In this document: positions 33,651 to 43,139 of the stretch, piece by piece | Layout of the letters: the number at the start of each line of letters is the position of its first letter | Numbering within the stretch: the stretch's first letter is position 1 | Origin: Bacteroidales bacterium | Lineage (GTDB): Bacteria; Bacteroidota; Bacteroidia; Bacteroidales; UBA932 | Length of the DNA stretch: 64,000 bases | Assembly (NCBI GenBank): GCA_015060325.1 | Contig: SUYQ01000009.1 | Coordinates: forward strand, 1-64,000 | Reading direction: 5' to 3' | The notes under the pieces: model-generated | Databases searched by the model: none | The model's input: the letters and a program-made list of their open reading frames with translations, nothing else | Told to the model about the DNA's origin: nothing | Program-made: the position numbers and the translations under genes

Positions 33651-36600
33651 ATGACCAGATTTTTTCATATAGCAGCTTTGTTTTTGGTGTTTCTGAACGT
33701 TTCCTGTGTCCGTGAAGAACTGCAGGAGAAGCCGGAGTTCATCAGCGATGAGGAGACTCTCGCTCTTATAGAGTTCACTCATTCGGATTTTGAGGAGATC
33801 AATATCTCTACAAAGGCAACTCTGGGGCTTGTTCCGGAGTCGCGCGTACAGAATATGTTCGTCTGCATATTCGTAGGTGACAAACGAGTGTATGCCCATT
33901 ATTTTGATTCTGCCAACAAACTGGATGATAAAGATCAGGTCCTGGCATCCAATGATAATACATGGTGTGTTGCCAATCGTTCTTCCAATGACCCTTCAGC
34001 ACAGGAGACCACCGGTCACATCATGATAAAGTCACCTGCATTTTCTGGTGGAACCATCTATCTGATTACCAATATTGATGCTGACATGGTGAACATTTCT
34101 CCGGAAAAGCTCAATACTGTCCGTGTCAGGAGCGATCTGGATGATCTTACAGCCTCGTTGAATCAGGAGATCACATCACGAAACGGCTATTTCCCGATGT
34201 CATATAAGACGGATATTGATATAGCTGCTGACGGAACAGTGACATTAGGCAGTCAGATAAGCCTTCAAAGAATGGATTCCAAGGTTATGGTGAACATCCG
34301 CGTGGCGACTGACAACGAACTTGAGACTACTGAAGACGGGGTGATCACCAAGCAGACCCTGAAGGAATTCATTCCGGAGTCCTGGAGAGTAGTGAACCTG
34401 CCGAGAGGAGCATATGTGTTTGGAAAGGATGAAGATTTTGATGAGAGCGGCTATTTCAGTACGGAACCTGTGGTGTTTGAGACAAAAGGAACTCAAAGTT
34501 TCATGTATGAGGACAGTAAGGGAGTATCCCATGTGGTGGAAAGCCCTGTCAACGGTTTCTCCCTCTATATGCTTGAAAACAGGGAAGACGCAAAGGCCTC
34601 AACAGGAGGCGATTACCACTTGAGGGACAAGCGCGTGAAGGATGCGGACGGCGAGTATACAAAGACGGGTGACAAATGGGTATATGCTCCGGAGGATGCG
34701 ACTTATCTCGAGATCAAAGGTGAAGTCATAATGACTGTGGACGTGTCTTCAGAGGCAAAGCAACAGCAGCTTTCTGCAGCAGTGACGTATTATATCCATC
34801 TTGGAGACTTCATCCATTCCGAAACAGGAGGGGTAGATGCTAAAGACAATTATGATGTTGACAGGAATACCATCTACAACTATACTATTACGATCAAGGG
34901 TGTAAGTGAGATCGAGACTGAGGTAACGACATCAAATATCCCTGGAGTAGGACCGAACGATCCGGGCTTTCAGGAAAATGAAACCGGAGCTACCGGACAG
35001 GTCTATATTGCGAAAGAGTCGATTTATACTTTTGATGCGCATTATGGGCAAAGAGTATTCTGTTTCGATGCTGCGGCTATAGATGCCGATAATGTGACAT
35101 GGTATGTCAAGACTCCGTTCGGTAAGGAAGGTGTTCCGGAGAAGGTCGGTGATGTGGAGGTGCCTGCCGGTATGGACTATGGGTGGGTACATTTCCTTTT
35201 GAATGCAGTTCAGGCGGACGGAACATATTCTCAGAAGAATTTCCCATGGCCGGGAGATCCTGATGATGGAGAAAAGTATGACTACTATAAGGATGCTTAC
35301 GGTATATCTGAAGATGACCTGATGGATGTTGTTGAATTCACTCAGTTCATCAAGGACGAAAAGAGGCAATTTGACAGAAATCATGATGACAATCCCAACA
35401 ATGATGGCGAGGCCAGCAAGTTCCTGAAGGAATACGATGACGCATGGAGAGTATGGTATAACAACAACAACGGAACTTCATATTCTGAAAGTGAGGCTAA
35501 GGCAATGACTTATGATGCAGCCGGGAAGGAGTATCCTTGGTGGAGATACAGGATGTATATGACTGTTTTTGTGGATGAGTACTACTATGAAAAAGACCCT
35601 ATATCCGGAGAGGTGCGAGAGGGACTTTGGAAGGAATTCGTCAACCAGCCTAATCGTCTGATGCATATCCTGTGCGACAATATGAAGAGTTTCGATAAGG
35701 AAAGCTCGGCCACAGGTTCTGTCATCACTCTGCGTCAGAGGTCCATCCAGACTCCATATAACCTGTCCAATGCGACAACTGCATGGGGATGCGAGGTGGT
35801 TGATGAGTTCAAGGACAGTTACTTGTGGTATTATAATGAAAATGAGACAAAGTCGAATCCGGGAGTGTCAGGTTTGAGCGCAAAGGGCAATACTTCTGAA
35901 ACCAACGGACTATATAATACCATCAAGCTCTTGAACATCGATCTTGGTTCATCTGTGCAGTGGAACACTTTTGTGGATTACAATCGAGAGAATGATTATG
36001 TCCCTGCCGATTATGATTATGCTATTTTCTTCATGCGTCCAGGCTATGTATCGCTCCTCTATTCGATACTGCAGCGAAACAGGGACAATAATGGAAATGG
36101 CTATATAGATCCGGACGAAATCAGATGGTATCAGGCTGCAGTTGAGCAGGTTTTCGGATTGTATCTCGGCGGACTGGGACTCAGTGATGAGGCACAGCTG
36201 TATCCTTCCCAAGTGGCCGCATTCCCGGCGGATGCTACTTTCCCGGCCGGTCACAGATTTGCCGGTATGTTCAAATGGCAGCTGAAGGTGGTCTCAAGTA
36301 CATGCAGGACTTCGCTGTCCTCTACCATGCCTATAACCGTATGGGCGGAGGAGGGTGTTTCGATCAGTACCTATAAGAGGTCGTTTGATTGGGGAATAGG
36401 TGACCAGTCTCCTTATTCTGTAAGATGCGCCCGAAATCTCGGCATGCCTGCTCCTACCGTGGGTAACATAGGAAATGCCGATGAAAACAATCCAGAAACT
36501 TTGGTCAAGATGGTCGCGTCGGGTTCTGATTATAAGTTCGATCTGAGAAATATCAATGCGAAGTCGCTGAGATTCTATACTACCAGAGAACTGGAACCAG

Positions 36601-36989
36601 GCGACGAATATTCTGAAATGTCAAGGCTTTCCAGCGGATTCATAACCGGTGAGAAGGTGGATTATTCTGATGGATATGCTTCGTTGAAGACTTTACTGGA
36701 GAGTGGTGGGTCGCCTTGCCCTGAAGGTTGGAGGACTCCAAATCTGCGTGAAGGCGGTCTGATGTATCTGTATTGTACAAGTTCCAACTGGTGGGACGGG
36801 GATACCAATAATGCTGATAATAACGGCTTGACATTGGTCAGTACATATAACTCTCTCGGAGGATATGGTAATGGAAAGAAGGGCGCCAAGAATACGTGGT
36901 ACCTGGGATATGACTTCGCTTCCCTTCAGCCTGACGGAACTGATCTGAATGTCCGCTGTGTGAAGGATGATGATCCTGCTACATGGTAG
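33651..36989 (+). CDS. Large DUF4906 fimbrial tip-type lipoprotein
   Basis: 1112 residues, lipobox FLNVSCVREE. N-terminal ~450 residues contain the DUF4906/Mfa-like region (VQNMFVCIFVGDKRVYAHYF, GTIYLITNIDADMV, SLQRMDSKVMVNIRV, YNYTITIKGVSEIETEV). The C-terminal part has CPEGWRTPNLREGGLMYLY and DLNVRCVKDD, the FISUMP/DUF1566-like ending also seen in the kinase gene at 40312-41523. Last and largest gene of the operon, the position of the Mfa5-like tip proteins. Several DxDxDG-like acidic loops (DNNGNGYIDPDEIRWY, an EF-hand-like calcium loop) are visible. Confidence 0.82.
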   Translation: MTRFFHIAALFLVFLNVSCVREELQEKPEFISDEETLALIEFTHSDFEEINISTKATLGLVPESRVQNMFVCIFVGDKRVYAHYFDSANKLDDKDQVLASNDNTWCVANRSSNDPSAQETTGHIMIKSPAFSGGTIYLITNIDADMVNISPEKLNTVRVRSDLDDLTASLNQEITSRNGYFPMSYKTDIDIAADGTVTLGSQISLQRMDSKVMVNIRVATDNELETTEDGVITKQTLKEFIPESWRVVNLPRGAYVFGKDEDFDESGYFSTEPVVFETKGTQSFMYEDSKGVSHVVESPVNGFSLYMLENREDAKASTGGDYHLRDKRVKDADGEYTKTGDKWVYAPEDATYLEIKGEVIMTVDVSSEAKQQQLSAAVTYYIHLGDFIHSETGGVDAKDNYDVDRNTIYNYTITIKGVSEIETEVTTSNIPGVGPNDPGFQENETGATGQVYIAKESIYTFDAHYGQRVFCFDAAAIDADNVTWYVKTPFGKEGVPEKVGDVEVPAGMDYGWVHFLLNAVQADGTYSQKNFPWPGDPDDGEKYDYYKDAYGISEDDLMDVVEFTQFIKDEKRQFDRNHDDNPNNDGEASKFLKEYDDAWRVWYNNNNGTSYSESEAKAMTYDAAGKEYPWWRYRMYMTVFVDEYYYEKDPISGEVREGLWKEFVNQPNRLMHILCDNMKSFDKESSATGSVITLRQRSIQTPYNLSNATTAWGCEVVDEFKDSYLWYYNENETKSNPGVSGLSAKGNTSETNGLYNTIKLLNIDLGSSVQWNTFVDYNRENDYVPADYDYAIFFMRPGYVSLLYSILQRNRDNNGNGYIDPDEIRWYQAAVEQVFGLYLGGLGLSDEAQLYPSQVAAFPADATFPAGHRFAGMFKWQLKVVSSTCRTSLSSTMPITVWAEEGVSISTYKRSFDWGIGDQSPYSVRCARNLGMPAPTVGNIGNADENNPETLVKMVASGSDYKFDLRNINAKSLRFYTTRELEPGDEYSEMSRLSSGFITGEKVDYSDGYASLKTLLESGGSPCPEGWRTPNLREGGLMYLYCTSSNWWDGDTNNADNNGLTLVSTYNSLGGYGNGKKGAKNTWYLGYDFASLQPDGTDLNVRCVKDDDPATW

Positions 36990-37007
36990 GGTTTCCCTTT
37001 TGGTCAA

Positions 37008-38021
37008 TTACCAGAGGCGGCAGGCCCTGATCAGCCTGTGGGCGTTTTCGTAGTAGTTTTCCGAGCCCGGAATCAGCGAATTTACGCGGACCAGATGCGA
37101 GGCGTGGATGAATTCTCCGCCTCCCAGGTAGATGCCTACATGGGTGATCCTTCCGGTCTCGGTGTTGCCGAAGAAGATCAGGTCTCCGCGGCCTAGGTTC
37201 CTTATTGCTGTCCTGGCCTTTTCTGCATCATATGATTCCTTTACCTGTGCTTCCGTAACACCCTCTGTGTCTTTGCGGGGAACTTCGATCTCTTTGCCGC
37301 ATTTTATCTGCTGGGATGCGTTCCTTGGCAGCATTATGTCGTTCATCAGGAAACAGATGCGCACCAGGCCGCTGCAGTCCACTCCATTCGAAGACATGCC
37401 TCCCCACAGATATGGCACTCCCTGAAGGGCGTATGCGGCGCGGATCACAGCTTCCATCTTCTCTGCACTCACCAGACCTTCTGCAGTGTCTCCCATGCGG
37501 ATGTCAGTGCGCTCTCCCAGCAGCCTTACATTCTCCTTGAGCACCCATCCTCTTCTTCCTGAAGGCAGCATCACCTCCACCCATCTTCCGTGTTTTCCTG
37601 ATGGGCTTGGACTGCCTTTCACCTTCGGAGCCACCCTCATCACGTCACCGCCGACCAGATCGCAGATGATGTCCGGGTTGCTGTTTGTCGGAGTGGTGTA
37701 GACGTGGCCATGCTGGGCCGTGAAGATGTACTTTGGAGTTTCCTCGTACTCTTTGATCTGCTCCGGAGTCATCTCGACCAGTGTCTTTTCCGTAGTCCAG
37801 GCCTTGTATGGCTGAGGAGAAACTATTTCCCTCCAGTATCCGTCTTCTGAGACGATTTCCACTATGGTTCCCATCAGTTCCTGGGTCTCCAGGGCCGATT
37901 CATAGTCCGGCTGGAGCCTCATGTAACATGTTGAGGTTTCAACTACTGCCATTCGTTTTTCCTGTGCTCCGGCTGTAAGGGCGAAGATTGCCGCAGCAAG
38001 CGAAATAAGTATCTTTTTCAT
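37008..38021 (-). CDS. NlpC/P60 cell-wall hydrolase with SH3 domains
   Basis: 337 residues from MKKILISLAAAIFALTAGAQ, whose signal peptide argues for this start rather than an ATG 39 bp upstream. Two bacterial SH3-like domains (roughly residues 20-90 and 95-165, each ending GYWREIV / GRRGWVL) precede an NlpC/P60 domain with catalytic Cys in NGVDCSGLV, His in THVGIYLGGG and a third polar residue in FIHAS. Family members cut D-Glu-diaminopimelate bonds in stem peptides. Convergent with the fimbrial operon. Confidence 0.92.
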   Translation of the reverse strand: MKKILISLAAAIFALTAGAQEKRMAVVETSTCYMRLQPDYESALETQELMGTIVEIVSEDGYWREIVSPQPYKAWTTEKTLVEMTPEQIKEYEETPKYIFTAQHGHVYTTPTNSNPDIICDLVGGDVMRVAPKVKGSPSPSGKHGRWVEVMLPSGRRGWVLKENVRLLGERTDIRMGDTAEGLVSAEKMEAVIRAAYALQGVPYLWGGMSSNGVDCSGLVRICFLMNDIMLPRNASQQIKCGKEIEVPRKDTEGVTEAQVKESYDAEKARTAIRNLGRGDLIFFGNTETGRITHVGIYLGGGEFIHASHLVRVNSLIPGSENYYENAHRLIRACRLW

Positions 38022-38104
38022 ATCTGTAGCTTTTAACAGTTTTGTGCAGAATGCAGCCATGCCATCTGCAAAAGTATAAAATTTAATGACTACTTTTGCA
38101 CTCT

Positions 38105-39112
38105 ATGTCAGATGGATTTGAAAAATACGGTTTTCCGGATGGAAAACGATACAACTCGTTTGTCGGCTATTTCAAGCGCAGGTATGGCGAGCGTCTGCAG
38201 AAGATCGTTCTGGACGCCGGGTTTACATGTCCCAACCGTGACGGAACGGTTGGGCGCGGCGGCTGCACCTACTGTGACAATGCCGCATTCCATCCGTCCT
38301 ACAGCACTGCAGGCAAAAGCCTGCATCAGCAGCTGGACGAGGGCATAGAGTTTCATAAGGTTCGCTATCGTACCACTGAGCACTATCTTGCTTATTTTCA
38401 GTCGTTTTCCAATACTTATGCTCCTCTTGAGCGGCTTCGTCATCTGTATGAGGAGGCTCTTTCGCATCCTTCGGTTGTCGGTCTTGTCATAGGTACGCGT
38501 CCGGACTGTGTGGATGAGGAGAAGCTGGACTATCTTTCTGATCTGGCGCACGGGAGGGTGCTGGGCGGCTGGTCACGCTCGCTGGCTGGGGAGCCGTCGC
38601 GGACTGCTCCGGTCATCGTCGTGGAGTACGGCATAGAGTCGTGCTACGACACGACTCTGCAGCGCATCAACCGCGGTCATGATTTTGCCACGGCACGACG
38701 TGCCGTGGCGATGACCGCGGCGCGGGGCCTGGATGTCGGGGCGCATTTCATTCTCGGTCTGCCTGGCGAGACGCGACAGATGATGCTGGATTCGTGTGCG
38801 CTTATCAATGAACTCCCGTTGAGGTCGGTCAAGTTCCACCAGCTGCAGATCGTCAAGGGTACACGGATGGAGCAGGAATATGCCGCGGCTCCTCAGGATT
38901 TCGAGCGTTTCACTCTTGACGAGTACCTGGACCTGTTTGCCGATATGCTGGAGCTTCTGCGCCCCGACCTCAGCATCGAGCGCTTCGTCGGCGAAGTCCC
39001 GCCGCGTTTCGTCAATGAGACCCCGTGGGGCCTCATCCGAAACGTCGAGCTCCTTCGCCTCCTCGACCAGCGCCTCGAGGCCCGCCAGACCTGGCAGGGC
39101 CGCCTGCTCTAG
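38105..39112 (+). CDS. TIGR01212 (YhcC-like) radical SAM protein
   Basis: 335 residues from the ATG at 38105 (a TTG at 38096 is less likely); -7 box TACTTTTG at 38091-38098. The [4Fe-4S] cysteines appear as CPNRDGTVGRGGCTYC, with the long first spacing of this subfamily. EYGIESCYDTTLQRINRGHDF and LGLPGETRQMML are typical. The reaction is not established. An extra ~18-residue stretch (GGWSRSLAGEPSRTAPV) before VVEYGIES is not expected in the family and is GC-rich, possibly another inserted repeat. Confidence 0.88.
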   Translation: MSDGFEKYGFPDGKRYNSFVGYFKRRYGERLQKIVLDAGFTCPNRDGTVGRGGCTYCDNAAFHPSYSTAGKSLHQQLDEGIEFHKVRYRTTEHYLAYFQSFSNTYAPLERLRHLYEEALSHPSVVGLVIGTRPDCVDEEKLDYLSDLAHGRVLGGWSRSLAGEPSRTAPVIVVEYGIESCYDTTLQRINRGHDFATARRAVAMTAARGLDVGAHFILGLPGETRQMMLDSCALINELPLRSVKFHQLQIVKGTRMEQEYAAAPQDFERFTLDEYLDLFADMLELLRPDLSIERFVGEVPPRFVNETPWGLIRNVELLRLLDQRLEARQTWQGRLL

Positions 39113-39775
39113 ATTTTTCATGGTCATGTAAACCCTTGCCTGTCAATTAGATGCCTACCAACACGGTGGGTCTTTTTGACCCACCGTGTCAGGTGCTATG
39201 TTGCTGAGCGTGAGGCTGTCACCGTGTCCGGTGCTATGTTGCTGAGCGTGAGATTGTTACGTGACTATGTCCGCAGGGCGGCGGGGTGCCTTCGTGGTCT
39301 TTTCTATCTGTTGCGAATTACTTTTATTTGGATAAGTTGGCGTTTCGCCAGCTGCGGTGCATATAAGTCATTGTGTATCTCTTTAGCAAAACCCTTGGGA
39401 CAGGCGATCGTGCTCTGGTGCGTTCTGTGGCATGTTGCGATTCCTACTGGTGCCTGCTTCTGCACCCTTGGGAGTTTGAATCTGCATTTTGTGCGCTGTG
39501 TGCCACATTGGTCCTCCCAAAGGTTTTGCTGTCATTTCATACAGAAATACCTCCATTTTGTACAATAATGGTTGCCGGTTTGTTTGTCAGTCAATAAAAT
39601 ATTACCTTTGGGCTGCAATTCAATATAGGTAATGATATATCTGTTTACATTGATTGTCATTCGGTTCTGCACTCCTTGTCATCCTGAGCGTAGCGAAGGA
39701 TCTTTATTGTAAAGATGCTTCACTTTGTTCAGCATGACAGTTAACAGACCATATCGGCATTTATTGTAAACTAAT
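39113..39775. other. 663-bp non-coding stretch with a hairpin and long duplication, copy 1
   Basis: No credible gene; small open frames translate the duplicated sequence. 39160-39190 holds ACACGGTGGGTC-TTTT-GACCCACCGTGT, a perfect 12-bp hairpin that can terminate the radical SAM transcript. A ~39-bp unit (GGTGCTATGTTGCTGAGC...) is present twice in tandem near 39190-39255. 39158-39535 is homologous to 42203-42541. 39675-39745 holds TGTCATCCTGAGCG/CAGCATGACAG repeat fragments. Confidence 0.7.
39158..39535 (+). repeat. ~350-bp duplication, copy 1 (left of the kinase gene)
   Basis: Shares with 42203-42541 the hairpin, GGCGGCGGGGTGCCTT, GTCTTTTCTATCTGTTGCGA, TAAGTCATTGTGTATCTCT, CTCTGGTGCGTTCTGTGGCA and TGCACCCTTGGGAGTTTGAA, in the same order and orientation. 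Differences are scattered point changes plus the extra tandem unit. Non-coding in all frames. Confidence 0.85.
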
Positions 39776-40240
39776 ATGTCATCCTATATTCAAACCGAAA
39801 TCATTATGCAACTGAAAAACGGCGCTGTCCTCGAAGGCGGCAAGTACAGGATAGAGAAGCTGCTCGGTCAGGGCGGCTTCGGAATAACCTATCTGGCCAT
39901 CCAGTCCGGCCTTAACCGCAAGGTGGCGATCAAGGAGTTTTTTATGAAGGATCTTTGCAATCGTGATGATGAAACTTCTCACGTGAGTGTCCCGTCCTTG
40001 GGTAGCCAGGAACTTGTCAGCAGGTTCAAGGATAAGTTCCTTAAGGAAGCTGCTACGATTGCTGCAATGGAGAATGAACATATAGTACGCATATACGATA
40101 TCTTCGAGGAGAACGGAACCGCATACTATGTTATGGAGTACCTGGGCGAGGATAATCTTCAGTCCAGGATTCCAGCCTCGGGCATGCCTTACCAGGAAGC
40201 TGTAGGTTATATAAGACAAATTGCAGCAGCTTTGGGCTAA
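39776..40240 (+). CDS. Ser/Thr protein kinase, N-lobe half of a frame-broken gene
   Basis: 154 residues: ATP loop GQGGFG (31-36), VAIK lysine (K53), EAATIAAMENEHIVRIYDIFEENGTAYYVMEYL. The frame stops at TAA (40238-40240) just before the catalytic loop, which continues in the -1 frame as LIHSQNILHLDIKPSNV. The stop is preceded by T_TTG_GGC (40231-40237). A -1 shift there gives a continuous ~582-residue kinase; alternatively one base was lost (GGC TAC ATC to GGC TA ATC), since GYIHSQNILHLDIKP would be the expected sequence. Alternative start at 39806. Confidence 0.8.
   Translation: MSSYIQTEIIMQLKNGAVLEGGKYRIEKLLGQGGFGITYLAIQSGLNRKVAIKEFFMKDLCNRDDETSHVSVPSLGSQELVSRFKDKFLKEAATIAAMENEHIVRIYDIFEENGTAYYVMEYLGEDNLQSRIPASGMPYQEAVGYIRQIAAALG
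40231..40237 (+). other. Canonical -1 slippery heptamer T_TTG_GGC at the kinase frame break
   Basis: In the zero frame the codons are GCT TTG GGC TAA; the heptamer fits X_XXY_YYZ exactly and is followed at once by the stop codon. No obvious stimulatory pseudoknot or stem was found in the next 60 bases, so the site may be fortuitous. Confidence 0.5.
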
Positions 40241-40311
40241 TCCACTCTCAGAACATACTGCATCTTGACATCAAGCCTTCAAATGTACTTTTCCGTAAAG
40301 GAACCGATGCA

Positions 40312-41523
40312 GTGCTGATTGATTTCGGTGTCTCGAAACACTATGACGGTGAAGGAGGCAGCCAGACCAGCTCGACCCCAGTGGGCTTGAGCCGTGGCTA
40401 TGCTCCGTTGGAGCAGAACAAGGCCGGCGGCGTATCGCAGTTCACTCCGTCTACCGATATCTATGCACTGGGTGCGACTTTTTACAAATTAGTGACCGGC
40501 CAGACTCCTCCTGAGGCAGACGAGGTCAATGAGAACGGCCTTCCGGCATTCCCTTCATCTGTTCCTTTCCCAATAGCTTCTGTGATAGAGAAAGCCATGG
40601 AGCCGAAACGCAAAGACCGCCCTCAGAGTATAGATGAGTTCCTTGCTATTCTGGATTCGGCTTTGAAGAACATTGTGCAGACTCAAAATGATGAACCTGT
40701 AGACCCCGACCCGATTATGATTCAGCCGGAAGATCTTGATCCGGAGCCGGTTGCCGATCCATCTGACGATAAGACCACTTTCGGAAATGACATAGTCCAT
40801 GACCCCGCTAAGCCGTCTCGTCCGGCATCAAAGTCATCTTCTCAGACTCCCCAATCTTCTCCGAAGAAGAAATCGAGCAAATGGCTGTGGTGGTTTTTGG
40901 GTATAATATCCGTATTGTTTTTAATAGACTTGTGTGCAGATTCCGATAATGAAGAGGAATCTGTATCTGAACCGACCGGTTACTATATTGAACATGGATT
41001 TGTCGATCTAGGTCTTCCATCCGGCTTGAAATGGGCAACCTGCAACGTAGGTGCTTCGAGTCCGGAAGAATACGGTGTTTACTTTGCTTGGGGCGATACT
41101 ACAACCAATAAGGAATATAATTCTGACGAATGTACGTCATGGAATAAATCATGGGGTGACATCGGAGGAGACTCCAGCCGTGACGCAGCGACCGCCAGGT
41201 GGGGCGACGGCTGGCGTATGCCGACGGAAACAGAATTTCAGGAACTGCTTGATAACTGTACCTGGGAATGGATAACTCTGAATGGTAATAACGGTTGCAA
41301 GGTCACCGGTCCCAACGGCAACAGCATCTTCCTCCCGGCTGCGGGCTGGCGCCACGGTGCTGATGAGCGCAATGTTGGTTCGAGCGGCCTCTACTGGAGC
41401 TCTACGCCTTACGAGAGCAGTACCGGCATCGCGTGCAGCCTCTACTGCCTCGAGGACCGCCACTTCGTGAAGACTGCCCACCGTTACGACGGGCGCAGTG
41501 TCCGCCCTGTCCTAGAAGATTAG
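40312..41523 (+). CDS. Ser/Thr protein kinase, C-lobe + membrane helix + FISUMP domain half of a frame-broken gene
   Basis: The frame is open from 40231; the first Met is at 40312. It carries the catalytic loop HLDIKPSN (upstream of the Met), LIDFGVSKHY with the metal-binding Asp, APLEQ, YALGATFYKLVTG and the C-lobe to ~residue 110. A Pro/Ser-rich linker, one membrane helix (WLWWFLGIISVLFLIDLC) and a C-terminal FISUMP/DUF1566-like domain follow (FVDLGLPSGLKWATCNVG ... WRMPTETEFQELL ... LYWSSTPYES). The layout is that of a receptor-type kinase with an extracytoplasmic sensor. The Met at 40312 alone would give a kinase without its catalytic loop, so independent function is unlikely. Confidence 0.82.
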   Translation: MLIDFGVSKHYDGEGGSQTSSTPVGLSRGYAPLEQNKAGGVSQFTPSTDIYALGATFYKLVTGQTPPEADEVNENGLPAFPSSVPFPIASVIEKAMEPKRKDRPQSIDEFLAILDSALKNIVQTQNDEPVDPDPIMIQPEDLDPEPVADPSDDKTTFGNDIVHDPAKPSRPASKSSSQTPQSSPKKKSSKWLWWFLGIISVLFLIDLCADSDNEEESVSEPTGYYIEHGFVDLGLPSGLKWATCNVGASSPEEYGVYFAWGDTTTNKEYNSDECTSWNKSWGDIGGDSSRDAATARWGDGWRMPTETEFQELLDNCTWEWITLNGNNGCKVTGPNGNSIFLPAAGWRHGADERNVGSSGLYWSSTPYESSTGIACSLYCLEDRHFVKTAHRYDGRSVRPVLED

Positions 41524-41932
41524 AAACAGGCGGGAGCCTGTTCATTGATTTATTTGATTCATTTGATTTATTTACGTGCTGCATTTAAGGCAGCACGTTT
41601 TGTTGAATACAATCGTGTCTGTGCAGCGGGTTGACAATATTTATGTGAAGATCCTTCGCTGGCGCTCAGGATGACAGAGATGCGCTCAGGATGACAGTGT
41701 GTCATTCTGTATGACCTTTGGATGCTCCGTATTACATGTTATTCGAGATGCTCTAGTTGTCATGTTGAGCGGAGCGAAACATCTTTCGCACTATTCCGCC
41801 TCACTGTTATTTCTCTCGCTTTGCTCAAGCGACTTTGTCGATTTCGATCGAGCGTTCCACTGTCATTTCGACCGAGCGCGCCCCATTGTCATGTTGAGCG
41901 AAGCGAAACATCTTTCACACCATTCCGCCCAC

Positions 41933-42065
41933 TGTTATTTCGACCGAGCAGAGCGAGTGGAGAAATCTGTATGCTATGCGCGGCACCGTCGTCGGAATAT
42001 ACGGTCTCCGACGACTACAGCGCAGGCGCTGCGGGGAGCTCGACCCTGAGGGGCTCTCCTCGCGC
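41933..42065 (+). repeat. Compound repeat unit: 36-bp element plus ~95-bp tail, copy 1
   Basis: A 36-bp unit (TGTTATTTCGACCGAG...) runs into GCGCGGCACCGTCGTCGG-type sequence containing the inverted repeat GTCGTCGGA/TCCGACGAC, then GCGCAGGCGCTGCGGGGAGC and CTCCTCGCGCCTGGCTG. The same compound unit is at 43104-43245 with few differences. Confidence 0.8.
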
Positions 42066-42202
42066 CTGGCTGTTGCCTGAATGTCACCCCAAATGTCCAG
42101 GTTGAGCTTTTTCATAGAAATCCGTCACCCCAAATGTTCAGGTGACCCTGAAAGTTGCAGTTTTATGGGTACGTAATGCACTGTCTATGAATCGTTTGAC
42201 CA

Positions 42203-42541
42203 TCAACACGGTGGGTCAAAATGCCCACCGTGTTGATGGTTATGTTGTTGAGGGTGAGGGAGTTACGTGACCATGTCGGCAGGGCGGCGGGGTGCCTTTG
42301 CGGTCTTTTCTATCTGTTGCGAAATGCCATTGTGTAGAGTGGATGCTGTTTCGGCAGTTGCGGTGCATGTAAGTCATTGTGTATCTCTGTTGCGAAACCC
42401 TTAGGACAGGAGATTGTGCTCTGGTGCGTTCTGTGGCATGTTGCGATTCCTACTGGTGCATGATTCTGCACCCTTGGGAGTTTGAATCTGCATTTTGTGC
42501 GCTGTATGCCACATTGGTCCTCCCAAGGGTTTTGCTGTCAT
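42203..42541 (+). repeat. ~350-bp duplication, copy 2 (right of the kinase gene)
   Basis: Direct-orientation copy of 39158-39535. It starts with a perfect 15-bp hairpin CATCAACACGGTGGG/CCCACCGTGTTGATG. Together the copies flank a ~2.7-kb segment containing the kinase gene and part of the repeat arrays. Confidence 0.85.
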
Positions 42542-42769
42542 GATACTTTACTGGTGTAACCTGCTCGAAGGGCTAAAAATTTTATCCTTTAAGCACGCTT
42601 CGGGTGGTGACGGAGTGCTTGGTCACGAAATGCCCCAAACTCGGCCAAGCGGTGTGCATTTTATGCTGAAATGCATGTTTGCGGTACCGCTTGTGCCTGA
42701 ATCTCTCGAAACTCGTCCAAGCTGTCCTACCTATGGAAACGCGGAGTTCTGCATGTGATCCGCAAAGAT

Positions 42770-43139
42770 CCTTCGCTTCGCCCAGGATGACAGAGAGATG
42801 CTCAGGATGACAGAGAGATGCTCAGGATGACAGAGAGACGCTCAGGATGACAGTGAGGCGTTCAGTGTTCAAGATCCTTCGCTGGCGCTCAGGATGACAG
42901 GGATGCGCTTAGGATGACATGTTGTTTGAAATGCTCAAGTTGTCATGTTGAGCGCTAGCGAAACATCTTTCGCACTATTCTGCTCACTGTCATTTTGCCC
43001 GAGCCTTCCACTGTCATTTCGACCGAGCGGAGCGAGTGGAGAAATCTGCCCAATCGGCCTGCCACCTGTCATTTCGCCCGAGCGGTCTACTTGTGTGCCT
43101 CACTGTCATTTCGACCGAGCGGAGCGAGTGGAGAAATCT
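42770..43139. repeat. Array of dispersed-repeat units
   Basis: Four to five near-tandem units GATGCTCAGGATGACAGAGA, then TGTCATGTTGAGCG...AAACATCTTTCGCAC, a truncated CATTTTGCCCGAGCC unit, a full 36-bp unit (43012-43047), a truncated TCATTTCGCCCGAGCGG unit and another full unit (43104-43139). Confidence 0.8.

Noticed and set aside
39176..39597. Open frames in the duplication left of the kinase gene
   Set aside because: The homologous copy at 42203-42541 does not keep these frames, so the sequence is not conserved as protein.
42770..42900. Possible CRISPR array because of short regular repeats
   Set aside because: Units are contiguous or truncated, spacers are absent, and no cas genes are in the window.
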